DNA of 64,000 nucleotides from Myxococcales bacterium (GTDB lineage: Bacteria > Myxococcota_A > Polyangia > Fen-1088), in contig JAGTJU010000002.1 in the NCBI GenBank assembly GCA_022184915.1, positions 1 to 64,000 of the forward strand. Reading direction: 5' to 3'. A model generated the notes under the pieces. The model did no database searches and had not been told where the DNA came from. It worked only from the letters and a program-made list of their open reading frames with translations. The first letter of the stretch is position 1; the number at the start of each line of letters is the position of its first letter. A program made the translations under genes and the position numbers. Below, piece by piece: positions 36,238 to 45,086 of the stretch.

Positions 36238-38223
36238 ATGCGTTACGGTGCGTCCTGTTTTCTGGTTGCCCTGTTGGGTTGTCTATCATCGGGCTGCGGT
36301 AGTGGTGGAGACTCGCTTTCGGATAGGGAGGAAAGCGGCGCGGAGGAACCTGATGCCGGCGACACGCCTAACCCCATCGCGGGGCGCGGAGCTCGAGGTG
36401 AAGGCGCCGCCGGGGGAACAGGCGGCGCTCTGCTGGGGGGCACCATGGAAGGACCGCCCATGGGTGGCATGCCCCAGATGCCCATGGGTGGCATGCCCGA
36501 GATGCCCATCGGGGGCGCGTCGCCAGACCTTCCGTTGGACCCGACGGGTCCTTTTCATTACCAACGGCCTCCCCTCGGCCCGATGGCGATCCCGCTCGAG
36601 CCTGAACACGTGCGCGAAGGACGCTGCGCCCCTGGCCGCGTTTTGCTCGGCCCGCTCGTGGGCACGCCTCCACGCGTACCGGCTCATGCCGTCTCCGCCG
36701 CTTTTTGCGAATTTCCCCTTCTGCCACCCCCGTCAGGCTGGACTTACCAAATTGGTGGTGGACCTGATGCATCGACGGATGGTCTCGTGCGGGCGACCGT
36801 GCTGGGTGAAGAGGCTCTCATGAAAACAGGGTGTCATCTCGAGGGAACCCCTCAAAAGTTGGTCTGCCCGAGTGTGGCTGTGTCGAAGGAAGGCGCCAAA
36901 CGCGTGGCCCTTTATTTTTACGAGCAACGTGTCTCGGAGTCTTTGGCGGCATTTGAAGTTGAAGCGAATCCGTTCCCATTCGATATCCACGCGGGTGCGC
37001 CGACGCCCGAGTTCGAATGGGTACCCCAGGGTGAGTCGGTATCGCTCACGTTGGATATGACACGCATGTGGCGTGACCATGCCGTGGACTTTATTGGGTC
37101 CGCGCAGTCTCAGAGGGCGTGGCTGTTCGTAAGACGAGCCGAAAGTTCGGATAAAGTCGCCGCCGTCGATTTGGGTCCCGTCCAGGTGGAGACGACGTCG
37201 CTTTCCTCTGCATACAGATTTCCTCGGGAGGGGCTTTATGATCTGTCGGTTTGTTTTGGGGCGTTTGCCACTGAGTGCACGGAATCGGACTATCGCAAAC
37301 GCTTCGTGGTGACCGCGCCGGCGACGGCATTGTACCCGGAGCACAACGACACCTCGCGAGACCGCATCAACCTCGTCTTCGCCCATGCGGGGTTTGGTTC
37401 CCAGTCACAGCTGCTCGACAGCATTCAGAGGGCGGTTTCGCTCGATCTGCGAAGTAAGTTCAATGTCGTTCAGACCCAGCGCAGCAACGATGAAGCCACG
37501 TGGCTCTTTCGTCCCGGCTTGATGCAGATCGAACCCTTTCGCAAGTTTCCTTCGGCATTCAATTTTTGGGTCATGGCCCTGCCGATTCATGCTTTTGAGG
37601 AAAGGCTGGGAACTTTCATAGAAACAGAGGTCCGGAAGGTGGGGGCTCGTGGCCCCGTCATGCGAATCTCGTGGACGACGGGGCGCACCTCGGGTTGGGC
37701 TGTAGGTGGAATCTCGGTATTGATCAATCTTCTGGAGTCGCCACCGGAGGGAGACATCCCTGTCAATAGTGCGCCGCTTCGGGTGGATTGGGAAAATGTT
37801 TATGACAGATCATCGGCGGTTCTCATCCACGAGCTGGGGCACGCGATCTTCGGTTTTCAAGATGAGTACCTAGCGGCGCCAGGGCGGAGCGCGAGTTACC
37901 CAACCACGCTGCCGGCAGATTCCGAGCTTTCGTGGACTTGGTGGAGCCCTTATAGTGGACTTGTTCCGCCGTTCCTCAAAGAACTACAGGGCGTCCTGCA
38001 AGGCACGGGGATACTCTACGATAGCAGCATAGATTCTGAAGTGCGCTTCGTCGTGGATTGTAGTGCTGGACTGCAAAGATGCGGCTCCCGTCACCTGGTC
38101 GAAAGGCGGGGGCTCATTTCTGCCACGCAGCAATCCGTCATGAGAACTTCGTCCAGCTACGTTTTTCCCTTGCCTGCGATCGACCATATGGAACGCGTCC
38201 TCAACCAATTCGCGTCGAAGTAG
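36238..38223 (+). CDS. Secreted lipoprotein metallopeptidase, M64-like
   Basis: The product has about 661 residues. ATG 36238 was chosen because it directly precedes a lipoprotein signal (MRYGASCFLVALLGCLSSGC). A Gly/Met/Pro-rich linker with short repeats (MPMGGMPEMPIGG) leads to an N-terminal beta domain and then a catalytic domain. The zinc motif is VLIHELGHAIFGFQDEYLA (about residues 530-548 from this start): HExxH with a DEY following, as in IgA peptidases of family M64. Upstream are the supporting strand INLVFAHAGFG and, near 480, FNFWVMALPIHAFEERLG. The protein is expected on the cell surface as a broad or specific protease, fitting a predatory or saprophytic bacterium. Monocistronic. 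Confidence 0.82.
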   Translation: MRYGASCFLVALLGCLSSGCGSGGDSLSDREESGAEEPDAGDTPNPIAGRGARGEGAAGGTGGALLGGTMEGPPMGGMPQMPMGGMPEMPIGGASPDLPLDPTGPFHYQRPPLGPMAIPLEPEHVREGRCAPGRVLLGPLVGTPPRVPAHAVSAAFCEFPLLPPPSGWTYQIGGGPDASTDGLVRATVLGEEALMKTGCHLEGTPQKLVCPSVAVSKEGAKRVALYFYEQRVSESLAAFEVEANPFPFDIHAGAPTPEFEWVPQGESVSLTLDMTRMWRDHAVDFIGSAQSQRAWLFVRRAESSDKVAAVDLGPVQVETTSLSSAYRFPREGLYDLSVCFGAFATECTESDYRKRFVVTAPATALYPEHNDTSRDRINLVFAHAGFGSQSQLLDSIQRAVSLDLRSKFNVVQTQRSNDEATWLFRPGLMQIEPFRKFPSAFNFWVMALPIHAFEERLGTFIETEVRKVGARGPVMRISWTTGRTSGWAVGGISVLINLLESPPEGDIPVNSAPLRVDWENVYDRSSAVLIHELGHAIFGFQDEYLAAPGRSASYPTTLPADSELSWTWWSPYSGLVPPFLKELQGVLQGTGILYDSSIDSEVRFVVDCSAGLQRCGSRHLVERRGLISATQQSVMRTSSSYVFPLPAIDHMERVLNQFASK

Positions 38224-38293
38224 GCGGGCAGAGCTAAGGCTCGGATAAGGCGGCGTACAGGAAGTTCAAGCACGACTGTCACTGTGCGTTAAA
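38223..38293 (+). repeat. Diverged R-repeat left part next to the ISNCY derivative
   Basis: The sequence GGCAGAGCTAAGGCTCGGAT followed by AAGGCGGCGTACAGGAAGTT and CAAGCAC resembles the first part of the R repeat, then carries an inverted copy of its right end (GTACAGGAAGTTCAAGCAC against GTGCTTGAACTTACTGTAC). The ISNCY derivative follows at 38294. Confidence 0.5.
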
Positions 38294-38582
38294 ATGTAGA
38301 CGCAAAGTGAAAATGTCCGCTTTGTGCAACTTAGAAATGTCCTCTTTTGGGTGCAGATGCCTGGCAGCCTCGGGCCACAATGGTCAGGGATCTTGTCACA
38401 ATGAGCGCGCCGGAAATGGACCGAATGCAGGTCGTCCAGCGGTGTTGGAAAAGCGGCTGACGCAAGCAGAAGCCGCTGTGATTTTGGGTCTTAGTCAGCC
38501 TCCGCTACCCCCTCCACGCCGCGCCGCGTGAGGGACATTTCTACTTTGCACAAAAGCGGACATTTTTACTTTGCGTTGACAT
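38294..38582. mobile_element. 289-bp internally deleted ISNCY derivative (MITE-like)
   Basis: Both ends of the ISNCY element at 30257-32053 are present: about 205 bp of the left end, including the first ~120 bp of the transposase gene, joined to about 80 bp of the right end at CTTAGTCAGCCTCCGCTACC. The transposase is gone, but both terminal repeats remain, so the unit could be moved in trans. The right flank (GTTTGACGCGAGTGGGCTTG) is the same R-repeat sequence as next to the full element. Confidence 0.9.
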
Positions 38583-38850
38583 GTTTGACGCGAGTGGGCT
38601 TGGTGCTTGAACTGCCTGTGGTGCGCCAGGAAAGCTTGGCGAAGGTGGACGTCATGACCTGAACAAGACATAAACCATCGACCGGGATCTTACGGGTGAA
38701 AGCCCCGTGCGGAAAAGGGTGGTCGCCAACCGCAACCGAGTCTTGCGTGGAACGAGGAGTGGCCCGTGCCCGCGCCGGGCGCGAGCTGTAGGGCGTTGCC
38801 TGGGTCGGAGGCGAGTCTGCTGCTACCTGCCGCTGGGCCCAGAGCGAGGT

Positions 38851-39285
38851 ATGCTGATTTGGTTGTCTGTACCAATTCCTTTCGATGCGCTGAAGGCTGC
38901 CCTGGCCCAAGGCCCCTCCTTGCGTCTTGCTCTGATATTTGGGTCAGCCGCTACAGGAAGCTTGCGGCCCGATAGCGACCTTGACATCGCCGTTCTTCCG
39001 AAGAACCCGAATCTTTCGCTTTCGGACGAACTTGCGCTGCAAGTGGCCCTGACCCGCGCCGCCCGACGTGACGTCGACTTGATCAGGATCGACTGCGCGC
39101 CCACGCTCTTGCTGTGGGAGATCGCAAAGCAGGGGATCGTTCTACATCAAAGTACAGATGCAGAGTCCACGCGCTTCAAGGCGGAGGCCGCTGCCGAGTA
39201 CATTGACTTCGCCCCCGAGTATGATAGGGCGGCAGAACGTTTTCGAGAACGGCTAGCGGGCACGAGGAAAATGTCCAGCACATGA
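38851..39285 (+). CDS. mntA: MntA-type nucleotidyltransferase antitoxin
   Basis: The 144-residue minimal nucleotidyltransferase has the signature FGSAATGSLRPDSDLDIAV (GS-x9-DxD, residues ~30-48), with a third Asp in RDVDLIRID. In type VII toxin-antitoxin pairs MntA inactivates the HEPN toxin by adding AMP to a tyrosine near its active site. The four-base overlap ATGA with the HEPN gene shows tight coupling. ATG 38851 fits the family start; the longer upstream frame is not homologous. Confidence 0.9.
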   Translation: MLIWLSVPIPFDALKAALAQGPSLRLALIFGSAATGSLRPDSDLDIAVLPKNPNLSLSDELALQVALTRAARRDVDLIRIDCAPTLLLWEIAKQGIVLHQSTDAESTRFKAEAAAEYIDFAPEYDRAAERFRERLAGTRKMSST

Positions 39286-39716
39286 CCGACCAGAGACTCA
39301 TCCTGCGCAAGCTTGCATCCCTGCGCGAGCACGTGAACCGCATGCGCCGCCGTCACATGGGGAACTTGAATGCCTTCGTGGCTGATGTCGATCTGCAGGA
39401 CGCATTGGGGATGAGTCTTCTGGTTTCTGTTCAAGAGGCTTTGGACATCGCATTGCATTTTTGTTCCAACCAACAATGGGGACTGCCAGCTTCCTACGCT
39501 GAAGCCTTTGCGCTGCTTGGGTCCCATGGCGTGATCACGCCGGAGGTTGCGGCATCGCTGGCAAAAATGGCCGCTTTGAGGAACCGCCTTGCACATGGCT
39601 ACGCCAGTGTGGAAATGGCGCGCATCTGGCACGAGTTGCCTAGCGGCATTGCGGCGCTCGAAACTTTTGCGTCCAGCGTCGCCTCTCATCTGGGCCCTTC
39701 CACTTCTATCCCCTGA
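39282..39716 (+). CDS. hepT: HepT-type HEPN ribonuclease toxin (DUF86)
   Basis: The 144-residue helical protein carries the HEPN catalytic motif R-x4-H as RNRLAHGYASV (about residues 100-110), with the tyrosine that the partner AMPylates directly after the histidine. The N-terminal VQEALDIALHFCSNQQWGLP is typical of DUF86. It acts as an RNase on cellular RNA when released from MntA control. The pair is intact and stands alone between transposon scraps. Confidence 0.9.
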   Translation: MTDQRLILRKLASLREHVNRMRRRHMGNLNAFVADVDLQDALGMSLLVSVQEALDIALHFCSNQQWGLPASYAEAFALLGSHGVITPEVAASLAKMAALRNRLAHGYASVEMARIWHELPSGIAALETFASSVASHLGPSTSIP

Positions 39717-40172
39717 TATCTGCAGGCTCACGGCCAAGCAAAGAGAAACGAATCACCGCTCATCTCGGGGCAGCGTGCGTCTTCTCGTCGCAGTATGAGG
39801 TTGGCGCGAGAGCCTGATGGAAGTTGGCGATGAAGTGACCGAGCGACAGCGCGTATGGCAGTTCGCTTTGCGGTTGGCGTGGGCAAAGTCGCCGCAGGGG
39901 AAAACTCATCAGAGCAGGTGCAGGCGCAGCGTACGCTATGGCGAAGGCTGCAATCGCTGGGCGATCAATGTGCGCCTGTAGAAAAGCTGACCCCGCCTGC
40001 CACGGCCTGCTGCGTCTCATGGCCCTGGTGAAGGAAGCCGCCCCATTGCTGAACAACCTTCGATCTACCTATCGGCCCGAGGACGACCTCGACCAAGTCT
40101 CGGCCCGGCTAACCCAGACCTAGACAAAATCCTGTCTGAATGTCTGTATCGGGCGCCCACGGACTCGACGGC
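39717..40172. other. Relic region without supported gene
   Basis: No intact gene was found in this 456-bp stretch. A plus-strand frame near 40000-40123 (KEAAPLLNNLRSTYRPEDDL ending in a stop) may be the end of a lost gene. Confidence 0.4.
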
Positions 40173-40255
40173 ATGTACGACCTGGTGATCGAGGGAGGCA
40201 CCGTGGTGACCCCGACGGGGGCACAGGTGACCAACGTGGCTGTCGCCCCCCGTGG
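40173..40255 (+). pseudogene. Hydantoinase/dihydropyrimidinase N-terminal scrap
   Basis: The peptide MYDLVIEGGTVVTPTGAQVT followed by NVAVAP is the characteristic start of cyclic amidohydrolases (allantoinase, dihydropyrimidinase), which begin with the strand DLVIxGGTVV. Homology stops after ~27 codons and IS3-like sequence follows, so the gene was truncated by transposon insertion or deletion. Confidence 0.55.
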
Positions 40256-40325
40256 CAACAATACCCGAGACGCCAGATTGACAAGAACTGAAGTACATTG
40301 TGGGGCGAGAGTGGTCAAGAAGAAG

Positions 40326-40621
40326 TGCCAAAACCAGTAAGCATCGACAACAAAGTGATTGCGCTGCCGGAGAACGACGGGCCAGCGGCGAAAGTTCAGC
40401 GCGGGGGAGAAGCTCCGGATCTTGAGAGAAGCCGACGCATGCGCCGAGCGCGGTGACGTGGGGAAGCTACTGCGGAAGGAAGGCATCTGCGCGTCGCAGC
40501 TTGCGAGCTGGCGGCTGCGCCTCGAGGCGGAGGGGGCCAAGGGTCTGAAAGGAAAGGAGGTGGGGCGTAAGCCGATCAGGGACGCAAAGGATCGGCGGAT
40601 CTCCGAGCTGGAGAAGCGCAA
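40326..40621 (+). pseudogene. IS3-type OrfA fragment, interrupted by IS21
   Basis: The frame QRRKFSAGEKLRILREADAC then GDVGKLLRKEGICASQLASW is a typical helix-turn-helix OrfA of the IS3 group. Its first ~17 codons (VPKPVSIDNKVIALPENDG) are in a different frame, so one base was lost near 40380. At 40622 the IS21 element begins, and the remainder of OrfA and OrfB were not found on the other side. Confidence 0.75.
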
Positions 40622-40710
40622 TGTGCATATACCGGCGAACGTGATCAATCAGATCGGGCATCGTGATCGGTCGGAGCGGAGCGACGATGGAAGTTGTTCT
40701 GGGGGCAAGG

Positions 40711-41457
40711 TTACTCGGTCGGGATCTCCTGGGTTGTCTTTCTGCGCGAAGGACCCTTTAGCACGATGCGGTGAGAGTTGTGAAGAAGGCGGTCGAGGAT
40801 GGCATCTGCCATGGTTTGGTCATTCAGATGTTCGTACCAGCTGTTGGGCGGGAGCTGGCTGGTCATGATGGTGGACCGCTGGCCATAGCGGTCCTCAAGG
40901 ACCTCGAGAAAGTCCCTGCGCTCCTGCTCACGTGCGGGTGCCAGTCCCCAGTCATCCACCACCAGGACATCTGCGCGCGCGAGCTTTGCAAGAAGGCGCA
41001 CGTAGCTGCCGTCCGCTCGGGCGAGCGCCAGTTCGTCGAAGAGACGAGAGGCTCGACGGTAGATGGCGGAGAAGCCCTTGCGGCACGCCTGCTGGGCGAG
41101 CGCACAGGCAAGAAAGGTCTTTCCGGTTCCAGTCATTCCCGTGACGATCACGTTTTGGTGTTGCTGGATCCAAGCACAGGAAGCCAGCTGACGAACGGTG
41201 GCTTTGTCGATCTCTCGGCGTGGTGAGTAGTCGATGTCCTCGATGCAAGCTTGACTCAGGCGTAGCTTGGCTTCTTTCAGCAATCTCGAAAGCCGCTTGT
41301 TTTCTCGCGCGAGGCATTCCGCATCGACGAGCAATCCAAGCCTCTCGTCGAAGGACAGTCTGGCGATTTCTGTGTTCTTCTGCTGCTCTGTCCACGTCGT
41401 GGCAAAAGCGTCAAGACGTAGGCTGCGAAGCTTGTCGAGTGTCTGTTCCTTCAGCAT
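40711..41457 (-). CDS. istB: IS21 helper ATPase IstB
   Basis: The 248-residue AAA+ protein has Walker A GMTGTGKTFLACAL (about residues 105-118) and Walker B VLVVDDWGLA (about 165-175), plus the N-terminal TLDKLRSLRLDAFATTWTEQ typical of IstB. It assembles on DNA and stimulates the IstA transposase. The start lies 9 bp after the istA stop, so the genes form one operon. Confidence 0.93.
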   Translation of the reverse strand: MLKEQTLDKLRSLRLDAFATTWTEQQKNTEIARLSFDERLGLLVDAECLARENKRLSRLLKEAKLRLSQACIEDIDYSPRREIDKATVRQLASCAWIQQHQNVIVTGMTGTGKTFLACALAQQACRKGFSAIYRRASRLFDELALARADGSYVRLLAKLARADVLVVDDWGLAPAREQERRDFLEVLEDRYGQRSTIMTSQLPPNSWYEHLNDQTMADAILDRLLHNSHRIVLKGPSRRKTTQEIPTE

Positions 41458-41466
41458 GTGGTTCCT

Positions 41467-43008
41467 TCAGTTGTAGTAGTTGGGTCCGCGAATATTCGAA
41501 TGTGCAGCAGGTGCTGCGCTTGACGAGTTTTCCTGCGAAGGCAAAGGCGAAGCATCCAAGCCGTTTTTCAAGATCGAATCGACATGGCGATAGGACCGCG
41601 CGCCCACGGCAACGGCCCGCGCGCATGCGGCCTCCAGCCTTGAGGCGCCGTAGCGCTTCTCCAGGCGCAGAATTCCAAGGCAGGATCGATAGCCCTGCTC
41701 CGGGTGGGGCCGATCGCCGAGGATTCGTTCCACCAGAAGGCGCGTCTGTGGTCCGATCGTTGCCGCCCAGTTCGCAATGCGCGAAGGAGACCACTGCATG
41801 TGTTTGCGGTGCGCAGCCGGCATATGCTCGGGCACGGTGGTGTGGCGCCCGCGCTGGAAGCTCCTTGCGTGCGAGGCGATGCGATGGCCGTCGCGAATAA
41901 CCTCAACCGTGAAAGCCGACATCCGAGCCTCGACCTGTTCCCCCACATGCTGATGGGGAACCGAGTAATAGTGACCATCCACCTCGACGTGGTAATCGAT
42001 GTTCACCTTGACGGCCTTCCACTCGCCGTAGGAGAACGGACGTTCGGGAAGCGGTCGGAGCATCGGTTTATCGAGCCGCTCGAACATCTCGCGCCGGCTG
42101 CGTTTGTATATCCGCATCTGCCGGTTGTTCAGGTCCTCAAGCAGTTCCCAAATGCGCTCATTCAACGATACGATCGAGAAGTGCTTCTCGTGGCGCAGAC
42201 GCGCCAGGATCCACCGCTGTGCGACGCGCACGGCGGTCTCGACTTTGGCCTTGTCCTTGGGATGGTGTGGACGAGCAGGAATGACTGACGTTCCGTAATG
42301 TTCTGCCCACTCTTCGTAGGTCCGCTGGATGCCGGGTTCGTATCGGCAAGGGGCCGTGACGCCAGAGCGAAGCTGATCGCACACAACAACCTCGGTGGCA
42401 CCGCCAAAGTATTGGACCGCGTGGCAGTGGCTCGAAATCCAATCGGGCCCCCGTTGTGTGGGCGTCGCCTCAGCGTACGTGTAGTTGGAAGCTCCGACAA
42501 CCGCCACGAAGAGCTCAACGTCGATGCGCTCGCCCGTCTTCGGATCCCAAATGCAAGGCTTCTTTCCGGAGTAGTCAACGAACGTCTTCTCGCCGCCGCG
42601 GTGAACCTGCCGCATCGAGTAGCTACGCTGCTTGAGCCACGCACGATACATGTCGCAGAACCGCGTGTACCCGTAGCCATTGGGGTTGTCCTGGACATAC
42701 TCGAGGTGCAGAAGCTCGAGCGTCACGCCAGGATAGCGCCGCTCGCGATGGATCCACGCACAGTCGGGGCGTGGCCTCTCTGCCTCAGCAGAGGACGGGT
42801 ACAGCCGCCTTTCAAGCGCGCTTGCTGCCAGCGTGTCCACCTCCGCGAACTGTGTGAAGCCTGCTTCCTTGGCACGGCGAACGGTCTCGCCTACCGCCCC
42901 CGCGCTGATTCCGAGGCTGCGGGCGATATCGCGATGGCTCCGCCCAAGCAGCCATTTCTGTCGAAGGATTTCTCTGACTTGTCTCATTGGTAGTCGCTCC
43001 GTAGGCAT
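41467..43008 (-). CDS. istA: IS21 transposase IstA
   Basis: The 513-residue transposase begins with a helix-turn-helix region (QVREILRQKWLLGRSHRDIA then RSLGISAGAV) and has an integrase-type DDE core with TFVDYSGKKP (first Asp), VVCDQLRSGV (second Asp) and HPKDKAKVETAVRVAQ (Glu). Its C-terminal third contains VEVDGHYYSVPHQHVGEQVE, a typical IstA feature. The length is normal and no frameshift is seen. Confidence 0.93.
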   Translation of the reverse strand: MPTERLPMRQVREILRQKWLLGRSHRDIARSLGISAGAVGETVRRAKEAGFTQFAEVDTLAASALERRLYPSSAEAERPRPDCAWIHRERRYPGVTLELLHLEYVQDNPNGYGYTRFCDMYRAWLKQRSYSMRQVHRGGEKTFVDYSGKKPCIWDPKTGERIDVELFVAVVGASNYTYAEATPTQRGPDWISSHCHAVQYFGGATEVVVCDQLRSGVTAPCRYEPGIQRTYEEWAEHYGTSVIPARPHHPKDKAKVETAVRVAQRWILARLRHEKHFSIVSLNERIWELLEDLNNRQMRIYKRSRREMFERLDKPMLRPLPERPFSYGEWKAVKVNIDYHVEVDGHYYSVPHQHVGEQVEARMSAFTVEVIRDGHRIASHARSFQRGRHTTVPEHMPAAHRKHMQWSPSRIANWAATIGPQTRLLVERILGDRPHPEQGYRSCLGILRLEKRYGASRLEAACARAVAVGARSYRHVDSILKNGLDASPLPSQENSSSAAPAAHSNIRGPNYYN

Positions 43009-43094
43009 CCCCGGCTTTTAGCCGGGGGGCAGCCCCTTCGAGCAACTCCATCGCCGCGACGCGGCGTGTTCCTTCGCAGGACACGCTGCGGCAT

Positions 43095-43234
43095 CCGCTG
43101 ATCACGATCACCGATCTAGGTGATCATGATGGCCGATCCCGCTGATCGTGAGCACCGATCCAGGTGATCATGATGGCCGATCCCGGCGATCACGATGGTT
43201 CGATCCGAGCGATCACGATCCGCCGGTGCATGCA
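43095..43234. repeat. Multiple transposase-binding repeats at the IS21 right end
   Basis: Motifs such as GATCACGATCACCGATC, GGTGATCATGATGGCCGATC (twice, 56 bp apart) and GCGATCACGATGGTTCGATC recur in this segment between the istA promoter side and the outer end. IS21 elements carry several such sites, which IstA binds. Confidence 0.75.
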
Positions 43235-43716
43235 TGCCGCAGTACCGGAGTGCCCAGACGCTGGCGGACCTCAGCGAGCGTGGGCTCGCAGTTGCCGAGC
43301 AGCGCGGGCGTCGAGGTCACCAGCACCAGCAGGGCCGCCCGGGTGGCGCTGTAGCGGCGGCGCACCCATCGCACCGCCCCGGGCAGTTCGATGTCTGGCC
43401 GCAGCCGATCGGCGGCTGCCTCTATCGACGGCGCGGCCTCCACCGCGGTCACCACGGCCTCGACCTCCTCCAGGGAGCCACTGAGCCGAGACGCCAAGCA
43501 GTCGGGCAACAGGCTGAAGGTCCGATGTGCCGTCGGGCAGTAGTACCGGGCCACCCGCATCCCAGCTGGCTCCACCCGGGCGTAGGTCCCGAGGCTGCGA
43601 AAGCCACATTTGCTACCAGATCCGTGCGCCGGACACCGCTCGAGCCTTGCCTGTTGCCAGCCTTCCTGCTTAACGTATTGCTCGCTGGTCAGTACTGTCG
43701 CTTGGCGCAACTGCAC
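43235..43716 (-). pseudogene. DUF6431-like zinc-finger protein, C-terminus cut by IS21
   Basis: The protein MQLRQATVLTSEQYVKQEGW has a Cys/His cluster (RCPAHGSGSKCGFRSLGTYA, then RYYCPTAHRTFSLLPDCL) like DUF6431 proteins, small zinc-finger-like products often encoded inside or next to transposons. The frame crosses into the IS21 end at its C-terminus, so the natural end is lost. The family assignment is from memory and moderate. Confidence 0.5.
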
Positions 43717-43946
43717 GACCGGCCAAGGGCTCGCACGGTTGCCTCCGTGGCGGGCCCAACCTTTTTCTGGGGTCCCAAGGGCGGGCGTTATGCCTGCCGG
43801 CCGGTAGCCTCACCCAGATCCCCGTTTCCCGCAAAAAGCCACCTCACCCTTGTCCCGCTTTCCGCCCCCTCATCACGAAAACCACCAGGGACCCAGTGCG
43901 GGAATTCCTTCCTGGGGGTTTACGGATTTACGTGAGACCTAACAAT

Positions 43947-44232
43947 CGAGCACCGCTTGTTTTCCTTCATCACCCAGAACTGGCGCGGAAAGCCTCTGGT
44001 CACCCATCAAGTCATCGTCAATCTAATCGCAGCGACGACGACGACGACCGGACTGCTCGTGAAGAGCCGAGTCGACAGTCGCACTTACGCCAAGGGTCGC
44101 CGCGTCTCGGACAAGGACCTCGCGCTCGTGAATCTCGAGCCCAACGTCTTCCACGGCGAGTGGAACTACACCATCCACCCGACCGTACCGACATGACGAG
44201 ACGATCGACTTTTTTCGCGGCAGCCCCTGGAG
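43947..44232 (+). pseudogene. ISAzo13 3' fragment
   Basis: The segment encodes the last ~90 residues of the transposase (IEHRLFSFITQNWRGKPLVT to NVFHGEWNYTIHPTVPT) with very few changes from 14067-15305, and ends with the terminal repeat TTTTTTCGCGGCAGCCCC near 44228. The 5' three quarters are absent. Confidence 0.9.
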
Positions 44233-44280
44233 CCTAGGGGTCGAAATTGACAAGGATTCTATCCTTGCTAAAGTAAGGAA

Positions 44281-44568
44281 ATGGCTCGCGTTACGAGCAA
44301 ACTCCAGGTAACAGTCCCCAAGGTTATTGCGGAGCAGTTCGCCATCCACCCTGGTGACGAAATTGATTGGGTTCCAGCGGGCGACGGCATTCGCGTCGTA
44401 AAGCGCGCGCCAGCTCAGGGTAAACTTGCGGGCTCCGGCGCGAATGAACGCTTGCGGCTCTTCGATGAAGCCACCAAGCGACGGGAACAATCGCCCAAGT
44501 CACCTGCATCGAGTGGCGAGCGCGCTTGGACAAGAGAGGAGCTGTACGATCGTGGCCGCGTTGGTTGA
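44281..44568 (+). CDS. AbrB/MazE-type antitoxin
   Basis: The 95-residue product begins MARVTSKLQVTVPKVIAEQF, AIHPGDEIDWVPAGDGIRVV, the swapped-hairpin AbrB/SpoVT DNA-binding fold. Its basic, disordered tail should bind the PIN toxin encoded directly after it. The gene overlaps the toxin by 17 bp. It probably represses its own operon. The leader just upstream contains TTGACAAGGATTCTATCC followed by TTGCTAAAGT, a plausible promoter area. Confidence 0.88.
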   Translation: MARVTSKLQVTVPKVIAEQFAIHPGDEIDWVPAGDGIRVVKRAPAQGKLAGSGANERLRLFDEATKRREQSPKSPASSGERAWTREELYDRGRVG

Positions 44569-44977
44569 TACCAACGTGCTCGTGTACCGCTTCGATTCGC
44601 GGTTTCCGCAAAAACAAGCCACCGCTACGGCATGGTTAAGACAAGCAATTGCCGAAGAGGGTGCGCGCATTCCCCATCAAGCGCTTGTGGAATTCGTAGC
44701 GGTTGTCACCCGAAGCTTTGCCGGCGCTGCGCCGATTCTGAGCCGCGCGGAGGCAACACGTGAAGTTGAAGAACTGATCGCCCAATTTCCAATTCTGTAT
44801 CCGAACGAGCATGTGTTTCTGTTGGCGCTACGGGGCATGGCAACCTACCAGCTCAGTTGGTTCGACGCCCATATGTGGGCCTACGGCGAACACTTCGGCC
44901 TTTCAGAACTATGGACAGAAGACTTTCAGCATGGCCGTTTATACGGCTCTGTTCGCGCTGTGAACCCCTTCATTTGA
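44552..44977 (+). CDS. PIN-domain (VapC-like) ribonuclease toxin
   Basis: GTG 44552 lies 11 bp after AGGAG and directly precedes the first PIN strand (AALVDTNVLVYRFDSRFPQK). The other acidic positions are present: HQALVEFVAVVTRSF (Glu), SWFDAHMWAYGEHFGL (Asp) and LWTEDFQHGRLYG (Glu/Asp). PIN toxins cut specific RNAs such as tRNA or rRNA. At 141 residues the domain is complete and intact, unlike the relic at 1023-1199. Confidence 0.88.
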   Translation: MAALVDTNVLVYRFDSRFPQKQATATAWLRQAIAEEGARIPHQALVEFVAVVTRSFAGAAPILSRAEATREVEELIAQFPILYPNEHVFLLALRGMATYQLSWFDAHMWAYGEHFGLSELWTEDFQHGRLYGSVRAVNPFI

Positions 44978-45086
44978 TGGCATCACCCGAGCGAGCGACC
45001 ATCCCTTGAACAAGTAGCGACAGGCTATGCCAGGGCGACTGTTGGCGATCGCGGGAAAGCGCAGAAAAGTGGACAGGCGGCCGAGA

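Larger units (their letters stand above)
40622..43234. mobile_element. IS21-family insertion sequence, intact
   Basis: The 2.6-kb element carries istA and istB read right to left. Its ends are inverted and multi-repeat: left TGTGCATATACCGGCGAACG and, inward from the right, CATGCATGCACCGGCGGATC, each followed by several copies of a GATCxxGATC-type motif. The exact outer bases are uncertain by a few positions. It is inserted in an IS3 OrfA fragment. Confidence 0.85.

Noticed and set aside
36430-36530. MPMGGMPEMP tandem peptides as a possible collagen-like or antigenic repeat
   Set aside because: Only two to three short units in a lipoprotein linker; too little for a separate feature.
43095-43234. 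Regularly recurring GATCACGATC-type repeats, CRISPR-like at first sight
   Set aside because: Repeats are short, irregular and lie at the end of an IS21 element, where several transposase-binding repeats are expected.
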